Positions 8,202 to 16,544 of a stretch of 64,000 nucleotides of DNA are shown here, in pieces; positions within the stretch are counted from its first letter, which is position 1; each line of letters opens with the position of its first letter. The stretch lies in assembly GCF_016598475.1 (NCBI RefSeq), contig NZ_JAEMUX010000045.1, positions 1 to 64,000 of the forward strand. Direction: 5' to 3'. The DNA is from Streptomyces adelaidensis (GTDB lineage: Bacteria > Actinomycetota > Actinomycetes > Streptomycetales > Streptomycetaceae). The notes below the pieces were generated by a model that was not told the DNA's origin, did no database searches, and was given only the letters and a program-made list of their open reading frames with translations. A program made the position numbers and the translations under genes.

Positions 8202-9608
8202 CTACTCGACGCGCCACTTCTGGTTGGGCGTGCCCGCGCACGTCCACAGCTGAAGTTTCGCCCCGTCGCCCGTGCCGTTGTCCTTCACGTCCACGCACTT
8301 GTCGGCCTGCGGGTTGACCAGGTCGCCCTCGGTGCTCAGCACGAACTGCTGGGCCGGGTTTCCGCTGCACCTGGCCACCTGGATGACGGCGCCGTCGTCC
8401 CGGGAGCCCCAGGCGACGTCCATGCACAGGCCGAGGGAGCGCACGGTGCCGTCGCCGCGGAAGTCCCACTTCTGGTTGGCGGTGCCGGCGCAGTCCCAGA
8501 TCTGGAGCGGGGTGCCGTCCTTGCCCTTGCCGTTCTCCGCGTCCGTGACGTCGACACAGCGGTCCGAGCCCCGACCGGTGATCAGGAACCCCTTGGCGGC
8601 GGCCGGCTGCTTCGACGTGGCCTTCGTGTCCGGCTCCTTGTCCGACCCCGACCCCGACCCCGACCCGCCCGAACCGGAGCCGGACCCGGAGCCCGAGCCG
8701 GACCCGGAGCCCGAACCGGAGTCCTCGGGCTGCTCCTCCTGCTTGGGGACGTCGGGGGTCTGCGAGGGCAGCGGCGCCGCCGAGATGCTCGGCGCCGGGG
8801 CCATCGCGGACGGACTGGCGCTCGGCAGAGCCGTCGTACCGGACTCCCCGAGCGGCGTCGCGGCGCTGATGAGCTGGGGCCTGTAGGCGAGCCACAGCGT
8901 CACGAAGGTGATCGCCAGCGCGAGGAAGATCCCGAGGCAGGTGGCCAGCCAGCCGGGTAAGAATCCGCGCTGGACATAGGTGCCGTCCACGGACTGCGGT
9001 GCGGCGCCCGCCCGTTGGACAGCGAGCGCGTACGGTCGCTCCTGCTTCGATCCGAACCAGATGATCTGCCGGGGCTTCAGCGTCGTCTTCACGAACGCGG
9101 CCCGGCCGGGTTCGATCTGGACGTTGGCCGGGTGGATGTCGTACGACAGCTGGTCGCCGTTGTCGCTGCCGCTGACGGCGGCGGTGAGGCGGGTGTTGCC
9201 GAGGTTGTCGACGGCCAGCTTGGGCCGTCCCCGGAAGCGTCCCTTCACGGTCGGCGGGACCAGCTCCGCCCGCACCTCCGTGAACGGCGTGATCGTCAGG
9301 TTGCCCTCGGGAACGGTGGTCGCCTCGGGATGCTCGGTCGGCGAGATCCGTACGGCGTACGCGTTCGGGCCGGCGGTCGCGTCAGGCGTACGGGGCGGCG
9401 CGAACACAAGGTCCACCGACCCCGTCGTCCCCGGATACAGCCGAAGCGACTGCGGCTCGACCATCGTCCACGGCGCAAGGTCGCCGACCGGCTCGAAACG
9501 GTACTCGTCGACCACGTCACCGGTGTTGCGCAGCCGCAGCCGCACGGTCGTACTGCCGCCCGGGTCCACGGTGGCGGAGGCGGGTTCAAGGGAGGTCCAG
9601 AGACTCAC
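8202..9608 (-). CDS. eCIS-linked single-span membrane protein with C-terminal ricin-type lectin domain
   Basis: A 468-residue protein with no signal peptide. Residues 1-215 look like two beta-sandwich domains (ATVDPGGSTTVRLRLRNTGD is typical of Ig-like/NPCBM-associated modules). One transmembrane helix lies at about 218-241 (WLATCLGIFLALAITFVTLW). A Ser/Pro then Gly-Ser-rich linker follows at 255-335. Residues 340-468 form a ricin B-type beta-trefoil with repeated QxW motifs (LQIWDCAGTANQKWDF, LQLWTCAGTPNQKWRVE). The predicted layout is N-inside with the lectin outside. The N-terminal half is almost identical to that of the next gene. Position between the AAA ATPase and the DUF4157 gene suggests a role in anchoring or licensing the particle; this is inference. 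Confidence 0.75.
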   Translation of the reverse strand: MSLWTSLEPASATVDPGGSTTVRLRLRNTGDVVDEYRFEPVGDLAPWTMVEPQSLRLYPGTTGSVDLVFAPPRTPDATAGPNAYAVRISPTEHPEATTVPEGNLTITPFTEVRAELVPPTVKGRFRGRPKLAVDNLGNTRLTAAVSGSDNGDQLSYDIHPANVQIEPGRAAFVKTTLKPRQIIWFGSKQERPYALAVQRAGAAPQSVDGTYVQRGFLPGWLATCLGIFLALAITFVTLWLAYRPQLISAATPLGESGTTALPSASPSAMAPAPSISAAPLPSQTPDVPKQEEQPEDSGSGSGSGSGSGSGSGSGGSGSGSGSDKEPDTKATSKQPAAAKGFLITGRGSDRCVDVTDAENGKGKDGTPLQIWDCAGTANQKWDFRGDGTVRSLGLCMDVAWGSRDDGAVIQVARCSGNPAQQFVLSTEGDLVNPQADKCVDVKDNGTGDGAKLQLWTCAGTPNQKWRVE

Positions 9609-9681
9609 CGTTCGACGTTACGGGGGCGACCCGTGTCCGTCAGGAGCCGCCGGGGCAGGCCGGGCTGCCCCGGCGGTCACC

Positions 9682-9712
9682 GGGGCCGGCCCGGTTGACC
9701 CCGGCCGGCCCC
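9682..9712 (-). terminator. Hairpin terminator between the two paralogous membrane-protein genes
   Basis: A perfect 10-bp stem (arms 9682-9691 and 9703-9712, GC only) lies 27 bases beyond the stop of the 9739-11184 gene in its direction of transcription. There is no U-tract, as is usual in Streptomyces. Confidence 0.55.
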
Positions 9713-9738
9713 TTCGGCCCACCCTCGGAGAGCCCTTG

Positions 9739-11184
9739 TCACACGGTGAACTTGACGGCTTCGAGCCAGACGCCGTTGTCGAGGGTGCCGCCGAAGATGA
9801 AGCCCTCCCCCTCGTTGGGCTTGTCGCAGGCCATGTTCTGCCAGCCCCTGTCGTGCTGGCGGACGGTCTGGCAGACCGCGCCGCGGCCGCTGTCGACGTT
9901 GATGGTGAAGCCCAGCAGGTTCGGGGCGTCCTTCTTGCTGTCGCCGAAGTAGTTGTTGCTGCCGTCGGGGGCGGAGGCCCACGGCTCGACGTAGTGGCCC
10001 TGGCCGTTGGTCGACTCGGGGTTGTGGACGAAGGCGGCGCCGGCCGTGCCGCTGACCCCGGACACGGCGACGTTGAGGGCCGTGAGCGGCCTGTTCTCAC
10101 CCACCGTGCCGGCCATGTCGCCGTCGCACTCGGGCTCCGTCCAGCCCTTGCCCGCCACAAAGGCGCGGTAGCAGATGTGTTTGCCATCGGGGTCGTTCGC
10201 GGCCAGTTGCTGGACGGCGGTCGCCGCGGTCCGCTGCTTGGGCTTCTGCTCCGTCTCCTCGGAGCCGCCGCCACCCGACCCGCCGTCGCCGCCGCCGTCG
10301 CCGCTGTCGGTCTCCGGCTCGACCGTCGCCTGGGGCGGCGCGACGGGTTCGGAGGACGCGGGCGCCGGAGGGGCCGACGCCGGCGCCGACGGGCTGGGCT
10401 CCAGCGTGCTGATGGCGGCCTCTTCGAGCGGTGTCGCGGCGCTGGCGACCGGGCGCTTGTAGGCGATCCACAGCGTCACGAAGGTGATCGCAAGCGCCAG
10501 GAGGATCCCGAGGCTGGTGGCCAGCCAGCCCGGCAGGAAGCTCCGCTGCACATAGGTGCCGTCGACATCGAGCGGCGTCACCCCCGACCGCTTCACGGCG
10601 AGCGCGTACGGCCGCTCCTCCTTCGACCCGAACCAGATGATCTGGCGCGGCTTCAGCGTGGCCTTCACGAACACCGCCCGGCCGGGCTCGATCTGGACGT
10701 TGCTCGGATGGATGTCGTACGACAGCTGGTCGCCGTTGTCGCTGCCGCTGAGCGACGCGGTCACCTTGGTGTTGCCCAGGTTGTCGACGGCCAGCTTGGG
10801 CCGTCCCCGGAAGCGTCCCTTCACGGTCGGCGGGACCAGCTCCGCCCGCACCTCCGTGAACGGCGTGATCGTCAGGTTGCCCTCGGGAACGGTGGTCGCC
10901 TCGGGATGCTCGGTCGGCGAGATCCGTACGGCGTACGCGTTCGGGCCGGCGGTCGCGTCAGGCGTACGGGGCGGCGCGAACACAAGGTCCACCGACCCCG
11001 TCGTCCCCGGATACAGCCGAAGCGACTGCGGCTCGACCGTCGTCCACGGCGCAAGGTCGCCGACCGGCTCGAAACGGTACTCGTCGACCACGTCACCGGT
11101 GTTGCGCAGCCGCAGCCGCACGGTCGTACTGCCACCGGGGTCGACGGTCGCGGAGGCTGGTTCGAGGGAAGTCCAAAGGCTCAC
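9739..11184 (-). CDS. Paralogous single-span membrane protein with ChW-like C-terminal repeats
   Basis: A 481-residue protein. Its first 245 residues, including the transmembrane helix at about 218-241 (WLATSLGILLALAITFVTLW), are nearly the same as those of the downstream lectin protein, but the outer part differs. After a Pro/Ala/Gly-rich linker, residues about 330-481 contain two segments of the clostridial hydrophobic-W (ChW) type, shown by KHICYRAFVAGKGWTEPECD with DGDMAGT nearby, and by VRQHDRGWQNMACD with FIFGGTLDNGVWLEAVKFTV. ChW repeats occur in surface proteins that bind glycans or proteins. The two genes are in tandem, so this looks like one inner anchor with two alternative outer heads. 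Exact ligand unknown. Confidence 0.72.
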   Translation of the reverse strand: MSLWTSLEPASATVDPGGSTTVRLRLRNTGDVVDEYRFEPVGDLAPWTTVEPQSLRLYPGTTGSVDLVFAPPRTPDATAGPNAYAVRISPTEHPEATTVPEGNLTITPFTEVRAELVPPTVKGRFRGRPKLAVDNLGNTKVTASLSGSDNGDQLSYDIHPSNVQIEPGRAVFVKATLKPRQIIWFGSKEERPYALAVKRSGVTPLDVDGTYVQRSFLPGWLATSLGILLALAITFVTLWIAYKRPVASAATPLEEAAISTLEPSPSAPASAPPAPASSEPVAPPQATVEPETDSGDGGGDGGSGGGGSEETEQKPKQRTAATAVQQLAANDPDGKHICYRAFVAGKGWTEPECDGDMAGTVGENRPLTALNVAVSGVSGTAGAAFVHNPESTNGQGHYVEPWASAPDGSNNYFGDSKKDAPNLLGFTINVDSGRGAVCQTVRQHDRGWQNMACDKPNEGEGFIFGGTLDNGVWLEAVKFTV

Positions 11185-11282
11185 ACAGGGACGCTACGGC
11201 AGCGCCCCGCGCCGGATCAGAGACGCCGGGGCAGCCTTCCTTGCCTGAAGGGGCAGCGCGGGGTGGCGGCGGCCCCGTTCAC

Positions 11283-11383
11283 GGTGTCCGCGGCCTTCCC
11301 GGTGTCCGCGTCTTCCCGGTGTCCGCGTCTTCCCGGTGTCCGCGTCTTCCCGGTGTCCGCGTCTTCCCGGTGTCCGCGTCCGG
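11283..11383. repeat. 17-bp tandem repeat abutting the DUF4157 stop codon
   Basis: A 17-bp unit is repeated head to tail at 11301, 11318, 11335, 11352 and 11369, with an 18-bp variant at 11284. The array ends exactly where the stop codon of the minus-strand DUF4157 gene begins (11384). It covers most of the gap to the next minus gene, so it may affect read-through or transcript decay. Confidence 0.92.
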
Positions 11384-13450
11384 TCAATTGCTCTTGCCCT
11401 TCACCCGGGAGATCTCGGCCGTCGAGATGTCCACCGAGTTCGGCATCATCGCCTGGGGGCGCAGGAGTTCCCGGAGCAGGAAGTCCATCAGCTCGGCACC
11501 GCCCATGGCCTTCAGCCGCTGCGCCAGCGGCGGGTTGGCCTCCTCGAACCGCATGATCTCGACCACCGTGCGCTCGACCAGACCGGGCACGATGTCGGAG
11601 CCGGCGAGGATGTTCTTGTGGAGGAGTTCGGGCCGCTTGACCTCCTTCTCCGGGCCGTAGACCATTTGGTCTCCGGGCACTGTGCGGGCGAGCTGCCGCG
11701 CGAACGTGTGCGCCTGTTTTTCCTCCGGATCCTGAATGTGGTTGAAGGACGTGGCCATTTCCATCAGCACGTCCTCTCCGAGGCCGCCCCGCTTGAATTC
11801 ACGCACCGACTTGTAGTCTTTCTGCTTCTCCTTGAGGTCGTACTGATCCGACTTCGCCTTGTGCTCGGGCAGCTCCGGCCGGCCCGGAGGTGCGACGAGT
11901 GCGGGGTAGTCACGCTGGATGAAGTCGCTCAGCATGATCCAGCCCTCGCTGACCAGCCTGTCCATGGCGAGCTCGATCCGGAACTCGCCGAAGCGGGGGG
12001 CACGGTCCGTCTTGCCCTTGGGCTCGATGTAGAAGAAGACGAAGGCCTCGTTGCCGAGCACCAGTTCATCGACGTTCTGGGTGTTGTTCTTGCTGCCCTC
12101 GGCCAGCTCCGACTTGGGTTTCAGCTTCTTCTCGGCCTGCATCATCGCGTCGAGCTGCTCCTGCTTGGTGTAATGGGCGACCACGCTGTTCTGGAATTCG
12201 TTCTCCAGTTTGCGCCTGACGTCCTTCACCCAGTCCTTTTTCCCCGTGCTGCCGATCTCCTTCGTCAGTTCCGCCCGGTTCATTTCCGACATCTCGCGGA
12301 CATAGCCGAACCCGGACATTTCGAAGTTCACGGTCCCCTGCTCGAACTCCGGGTCCTTCCACATGGTGCCCCGGTCGGTCATGGCCTTGTAGGGCTCCAG
12401 TGCCTGGGCGGACAGGCTCCCGTCGCGCGCGGACTGGTTTGCCACGGTGTCGATCTCGGTGCGGACGGCCGAGAGCACCTGGGCCAGGTAGGTCTGGTCA
12501 CCGGCCGGCGCGCCCTCACGCATCGGCATGGCGAGCATCTGGAGGTTCACCAGCTGCTCCAGGCAGCGCTGAGGGTCGCGGACGGTGGACCTGTCGTACG
12601 CCTCGACGGCCGCCTTCACCGGCGCCATCGCCTCGGAGACGGGCTTGGCCTTGATCCAGCCGGTGAGCCGGTTGGCCAGCGTGGCGGGGGGCTTGGCCAT
12701 GTCCTCCAGCGTGTCGTTCCCCTTGCGCTGCACGGTGTGGCCCGGTTCGCGCCGCGCGGTGTGGCCTGATTGGCGCACGGTGTGGCCCGCTTGACGCTGC
12801 ACCGGGTGGCCCAGTCGCGCCGTGGCCGGCGCGTCCAGGGCTCCGGCGTGCTCCGGGCCGTCCGTGGCGCGCTGAACGGGAGCCGGTCCGCTCATCACCC
12901 GCCGGGCGGTTGCCTCCGCCTCCTGTTCGGCCCAGTCGGAGGGGTCGGAGACGCGCAGCCCGGAGCCGTTGTCCGTGCCGGGCACCGTGCCCCGCCGCTG
13001 CTGGCGGTAGTGGTCCAGCTCATGGGCGAGCGTGTGCTTGTCCCGGCCGTCCCACACCACATGGGAGCCGGACGTGTACGCCTTCGCGCCGATCTCCGCC
13101 GCGGACCGCTGGGCCACGGTGTCGGTGTGGACGCGTACGCCGCTGAAGTCCTCGCCGTCGAACCGGCCCTCCATCTCCGAGCGCAGCGCGGCGCCCAGGG
13201 GCTGCCCCGAGGTGCCGAGAACCTGGTGCACCGCCGAGCGCTGCACGGAGGAGGCACCGGCGCCGTGCCCGCAGCCCGCGTCGTGCTCGTGGCGCTGCTC
13301 GTCGACGGCACGGGCCACGGCCGCGTTGCCGGCTGCCCGTTGCAGCGCCAGGAGGGCGGCGGCGGGGCCGTGCGCGGGGACGCGTCCGGCCGGGCGGCCC
13401 GCGCCGGTCCGGCCTCGGTCCTTGGCGGTCGCCTTGTCCTGCGCGCGCAC
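11384..13450 (-). CDS. DUF4157 protein, eCIS-associated, with metallopeptidase-like motif
   Basis: A 688-residue protein. The N-terminal 170 or so residues are the DUF4157 domain, with GVRVHTDTVAQRSAAEIGAK and the zinc-peptidase-like HTLAHELDHYRQQ (an HExxH in HELDH). DUF4157 marks proteins that travel with eCIS loci and is often fused to effectors. The middle has several VQR motifs and GHTV repeats. Residues 240-688 are helical and charged and match no family I recognise. The GTG at 13450 has GAGGAG seven bases upstream; extension to an ATG at 13540 would run through a 7-bp tandem repeat and lacks a ribosome site. It is divergent from the sheath operon. It may be a cargo, a processing peptidase or an assembly factor. 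Confidence 0.82.
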   Translation of the reverse strand: MRAQDKATAKDRGRTGAGRPAGRVPAHGPAAALLALQRAAGNAAVARAVDEQRHEHDAGCGHGAGASSVQRSAVHQVLGTSGQPLGAALRSEMEGRFDGEDFSGVRVHTDTVAQRSAAEIGAKAYTSGSHVVWDGRDKHTLAHELDHYRQQRRGTVPGTDNGSGLRVSDPSDWAEQEAEATARRVMSGPAPVQRATDGPEHAGALDAPATARLGHPVQRQAGHTVRQSGHTARREPGHTVQRKGNDTLEDMAKPPATLANRLTGWIKAKPVSEAMAPVKAAVEAYDRSTVRDPQRCLEQLVNLQMLAMPMREGAPAGDQTYLAQVLSAVRTEIDTVANQSARDGSLSAQALEPYKAMTDRGTMWKDPEFEQGTVNFEMSGFGYVREMSEMNRAELTKEIGSTGKKDWVKDVRRKLENEFQNSVVAHYTKQEQLDAMMQAEKKLKPKSELAEGSKNNTQNVDELVLGNEAFVFFYIEPKGKTDRAPRFGEFRIELAMDRLVSEGWIMLSDFIQRDYPALVAPPGRPELPEHKAKSDQYDLKEKQKDYKSVREFKRGGLGEDVLMEMATSFNHIQDPEEKQAHTFARQLARTVPGDQMVYGPEKEVKRPELLHKNILAGSDIVPGLVERTVVEIMRFEEANPPLAQRLKAMGGAELMDFLLRELLRPQAMMPNSVDISTAEISRVKGKSN

Positions 13451-13753
13451 CGGCACTCTCCTCGAAACTCGCAACTCGCAACTCGCAACTCGCAACTCGA
13501 AAGACGGGTACTCGACGGGGTACTCCAGCCCATCAGACATACCGGACGGCCGCGGCACGCGGAAGGTACTCGGGGGCAGATCCGGGGGCAGCACGTCGCC
13601 ATCGCCTTCACCATCGCCATCGCCGTTGCCCTCGCGACTGCCCCTGCGGGCAACGGCACTGCCCCCGACCAGGCCCCCGAGGACGTTTCGAAGGACGCGC
13701 TTCGCGCGTGAGGGTGAGAGGCGACCTGTCTCGTACCCCAAGGAGAGCAGAGC
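13451..13753. other. Divergent intergenic region between DUF4157 and the eCIS structural operon
   Basis: About 300 bases without a convincing gene. A 7-bp unit (AACTCGC) is repeated five times at 13466-13500. Further on is a run of GCCATCGCC-like triplet repeats (13600-13640). The region must hold promoters for both directions, but no clear -35/-10 pair stands out. AAGGAG at 13741-13746 is the sheath ribosome site. Confidence 0.6.
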
Positions 13754-15334
13754 ATGCCGTCCTACCTGTCGCCCGGCGTATACGTCGAGGAGGTGGCCAG
13801 CGGCTCGCGTCCCATCGAGGGTGTGGGCACCTCGGTGGCGGCCTTCGTCGGCCTGGCCCCGACCGGCCCGCTGAACGAGCCGACGCTGGTGACCAACTGG
13901 ACCCAGTACGTCGCGGCCTTCGGCGAGTTCACCGACGGCTACTACCTCGCGCACTCGGTGTACGGGTTCTTCAACAACGGCGGCAGCGCCGCGTACGTCG
14001 TCCGGGTCGGCGGCACCGCCGCGGACGCGGCCGCCGGCGGACCGGCCGCCGTGACGGGCTCCGCCGCGCCGGCCGCGCTGCCGTCGGGCGAGCCGAAGCA
14101 GCTGGGCACCTTCCAGGTGACCGCCATCGCGGGCCGTTCGCTCAGCGTCGAGGTCGCCGACCCGGAGGGCGAGGGTCCTGCCGAGCGGTTCAAGCTCATC
14201 GTCAAGGACGGCGACAAGACCGCCGAGACGTTCGACGTGACCGCCAAGAAGGGTGGCCGCAACTACGTCGTCACCCAGGTCAAGGAGCGCTCCAAGCTCA
14301 TCTCCGTTCAGGAGGCGGCGCCCGCCGCACAGCTGGCGCGCCCCGACAACCAGACCGTGGCGCTGGCGGCCCCCGCCGCTCCCGCCGCCGTCCCGGCCGC
14401 CACCGCCTCGGCGGGCGCCGACCACCCGGGTCCGGCCGAGTACCTCGGCGACTCCGCCGACCGCACCGGTTTCGGCGGTCTGGAGGCCGTGGACGAGATC
14501 TCGATGGTCGCGGTGCCCGACCTGATGGCCGCCTACCAGCGCGGCGCGATCGACCTGGAGGCCGTCAAGGCGGTCCAGCTCGGCCTGATCGCGCACTGCG
14601 AGCTGATGGGCGACCGGGTCGCCGTCATCGACCCGCCGCCCGGCCTCAACGCCCGTCAGATCCGGGTCTGGCGCCAGGAGACCGCCGGGTACGACTCCAA
14701 GTACGCGGCCCTCTACTACCCCTGGATCAAGGTCTTCGACCCGGCGTCCGGCCAGTCCCGCATCATTCCGCCGAGCGGCCATGTCGCCGGTGTCTGGGCC
14801 CGCAACGACTTCGAGCGCGGCGTGCACAAGGCGCCCGCCAACGAGGTCGTACGCGGCGCGGTGGACCTCGAACTCCAGATCACCCGGGGCGAGCAGGACC
14901 TCCTCAACCCCATCGGCGTCAACTGCATCCGCGCCTTCCCGGGCCGCGGTATCCGCGTCTGGGGCGCCCGCACCATGTCGTCCGACCCGGCCTGGCGCTA
15001 CCTCAACATCCGCCGGTACTTCAACTACCTGGAGGAGTCGATCCTGATCGGCACCCAGTGGGTGGTGTTCGAGCCGAACGACCACGCCCTGTGGGCCCGG
15101 ATCCGGCGCAACGTCTCCGCGTTCCTGGTCAACGAGTGGCGCAGCGGCGCCCTCTTCGGCCAGCGGCCCGAGGACGCGTACTACGTCAAGTGCGACGACG
15201 AGACGAACCCGCCGGAGTCGGTCGACCTCGGCCGGGTCATCTGCGAGATCGGCATCGCCCCCGTCAAGCCCGCCGAGTTCGTGATCTTCCGGCTGGCCCA
15301 GTTCTCCAGCGGCAACGGGGAGCTGGAGGAGTAG
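13754..15334 (+). CDS. Contractile tail sheath protein
   Basis: A 526-residue sheath subunit. The start PSYLSPGVYVEEVASGSRPI is the classic sheath N-terminal arm, followed by GTSVAAFVGLAPTGP; the C-terminus has the conserved GAR-type segment with VWGARTMSSDPAWRYLNIRR and a final insertion domain. Sheath proteins polymerise around the tube in a strained state and contract to drive it forward. The residues between about 95 and 235 are a less conserved surface insertion. ATG with AAGGAG eight bases upstream. First gene of the structural operon; only one sheath gene is present, unlike the three in Afp/PVC clusters. Confidence 0.95.
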   Translation: MPSYLSPGVYVEEVASGSRPIEGVGTSVAAFVGLAPTGPLNEPTLVTNWTQYVAAFGEFTDGYYLAHSVYGFFNNGGSAAYVVRVGGTAADAAAGGPAAVTGSAAPAALPSGEPKQLGTFQVTAIAGRSLSVEVADPEGEGPAERFKLIVKDGDKTAETFDVTAKKGGRNYVVTQVKERSKLISVQEAAPAAQLARPDNQTVALAAPAAPAAVPAATASAGADHPGPAEYLGDSADRTGFGGLEAVDEISMVAVPDLMAAYQRGAIDLEAVKAVQLGLIAHCELMGDRVAVIDPPPGLNARQIRVWRQETAGYDSKYAALYYPWIKVFDPASGQSRIIPPSGHVAGVWARNDFERGVHKAPANEVVRGAVDLELQITRGEQDLLNPIGVNCIRAFPGRGIRVWGARTMSSDPAWRYLNIRRYFNYLEESILIGTQWVVFEPNDHALWARIRRNVSAFLVNEWRSGALFGQRPEDAYYVKCDDETNPPESVDLGRVICEIGIAPVKPAEFVIFRLAQFSSGNGELEE

Positions 15335-15406
15335 GCCGTCCGGCCCGCGCCCACCTGCCTCCGTACGCCAGCCATTCCTCAAGCCCCCTAGAAGGACACA
15401 GAACAG

Positions 15407-15850
15407 ATGAGTCTCGCGCCGGGTGACGCCCTTACCTCACACAATTTCGGCCTCCAGATCGACGGGGTGATGGTCGAGTACCTCGCGGAGGTCAGCGGCC
15501 TCACCCTCGAACAGGACGTCATCACGTACCAGCAGAACTCCGCCCAGGGGCGGCCCGAGGTCAACCTTCTGCCCGGTGTGCAGAAGAACGGGCAGTGCAC
15601 CGTGGTCCGCGGTATGACCCAGTCGGCCGCGTTCAACACGTGGATCAACGACTCCATCAACGGTCAGATGGGCTCGGCCCGCAAGAACGCGTCGATCATC
15701 ATGATGGATTATCAGAACAATCCGGTGAAGCGGTACAACATGCGCAACGCCTGGTGCAGCAAGATCGACGCGAGCACCCTCAAGGCGGGCGAGGCGTCCG
15801 CCCTCACCGAGACCGTGACCATCGTCTTCGAAGAACTGGTCATCGAGTAA
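15407..15850 (+). CDS. Inner tube protein (gp19/Hcp-like)
   Basis: A 147-residue phage tail tube protein. It begins LAPGDALTSHNFGLQIDGVM, contains FAEVSGL-like EYLAEVSGLTLEQDVI, and ends TVTIVFEELVIE, the usual beta-barrel ending of T4 gp19-family proteins. These hexamers stack to form the tube that is propelled by the sheath. GAAGGA precedes the ATG. The stop TAA shares its last base with the next ATG, so translation is coupled. A second tube-type gene occurs further down the operon and is likely the tube initiator. Confidence 0.94.
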   Translation: MSLAPGDALTSHNFGLQIDGVMVEYLAEVSGLTLEQDVITYQQNSAQGRPEVNLLPGVQKNGQCTVVRGMTQSAAFNTWINDSINGQMGSARKNASIIMMDYQNNPVKRYNMRNAWCSKIDASTLKAGEASALTETVTIVFEELVIE

Positions 15851-16386
15851 TGCGGCGTACGGCTGCCCGGGCGGGCTTGGGCGCGAGCATGAGCGCGGGC
15901 TCGATCGTGGACGTACCGGGTGCGGGGGAGGGAGAGGCCGCGGCCGCTCCCGGCCCCGCACTCACGCCCGCGCCCTCTCCCTCGCCGGCTCCGGCCGTCG
16001 CGCCGATGGCGCAGCGGCTGCGGACGGAGTTCCCCTTCGAGCTGCCGCGCGGCTATGTCGACGAGGCGGGGACGGTCCACCGGGAGGGCGTGATGCGTCT
16101 CGCCACCGCCCGGGACGAGTTGATCCCGCTGCGCGACGTCCGCGTGCAGGAGAACCCGGCGTATCTGTCGGTCGTGCTGCTGGGGCGGGTCATCACCCGC
16201 CTCGGCAACCTGCCGATGGTCCACGACGGGATCGTGGAGAACATGTTCGCGTCCGACCTCGCGTTTTTGCAGGACTTCTACCGCCAGGTCAACGCCGAGG
16301 GCCACACCCGCGCGGCCGTGGAGTGCCCGCACTGCTCCGAGCCCTTCGAGGTCGAACTCGGCGGGAGCCGCCTGGGGGAATCGTGA
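15850..16386 (+). CDS. Conserved eCIS assembly-type protein with CPHC motif
   Basis: A 178-residue protein with a Pro/Ala-rich first 50 residues and a conserved core (LRTEFPFELPRGYVDEAGTV ... LRDVRVQENPAYLSVVLLGR). The core ends in a half zinc ribbon (VECPHCSEPFEVEL). Proteins of this layout sit right after the tube gene in actinobacterial eCIS loci and resemble phage tail-assembly chaperone or baseplate-chaperone proteins; a direct function is not established from sequence. The start ATG overlaps the tube stop (TAATG) and its own stop overlaps the next GTG. These overlaps indicate a tightly coupled pair, as with tail chaperones. Confidence 0.65.
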   Translation: MRRTAARAGLGASMSAGSIVDVPGAGEGEAAAAPGPALTPAPSPSPAPAVAPMAQRLRTEFPFELPRGYVDEAGTVHREGVMRLATARDELIPLRDVRVQENPAYLSVVLLGRVITRLGNLPMVHDGIVENMFASDLAFLQDFYRQVNAEGHTRAAVECPHCSEPFEVELGGSRLGES

Positions 16387-16541
16387 CGTACGCGACCGAC
16401 CGGCTGCACGAGGAGATCGCGTACGTCGCCTTCCACTTCCACTGGGGCCACGAGGAAATCCTCGACCTCGAACACCATGACCGCCGCCGCTACACCGAAC
16501 AGATCGCGTCCCTCGTGACACGGGGCGGGGCGGAGGGCTGA
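16383..16541 (+). CDS. DUF6760-like small eCIS protein
   Basis: A 52-residue protein (VTYATDRLHEEIAYVAFHFH, then WGHEEILDLEHHDRRRYTEQ) that fits the small DUF6760 family found in actinobacterial eCIS loci and is comparable in size and place to Afp6/Pvc6. The GTG at 16383 overlaps the previous stop (GTGA) and has a GGGGGA ribosome site. A longer in-frame start at 16323 lies inside the upstream gene and is not needed. Probably an assembly helper; the exact role is unknown. Confidence 0.72.
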   Translation: MTYATDRLHEEIAYVAFHFHWGHEEILDLEHHDRRRYTEQIASLVTRGGAEG

Positions 16542-16544
16542 CAC

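Noticed and set aside
13451..15382. Long minus-strand frame continuing upstream of DUF4157 across the sheath gene
   Set aside because: It is an antisense shadow of the sheath gene, with Arg/Val/Gly-rich composition and no ribosome site.
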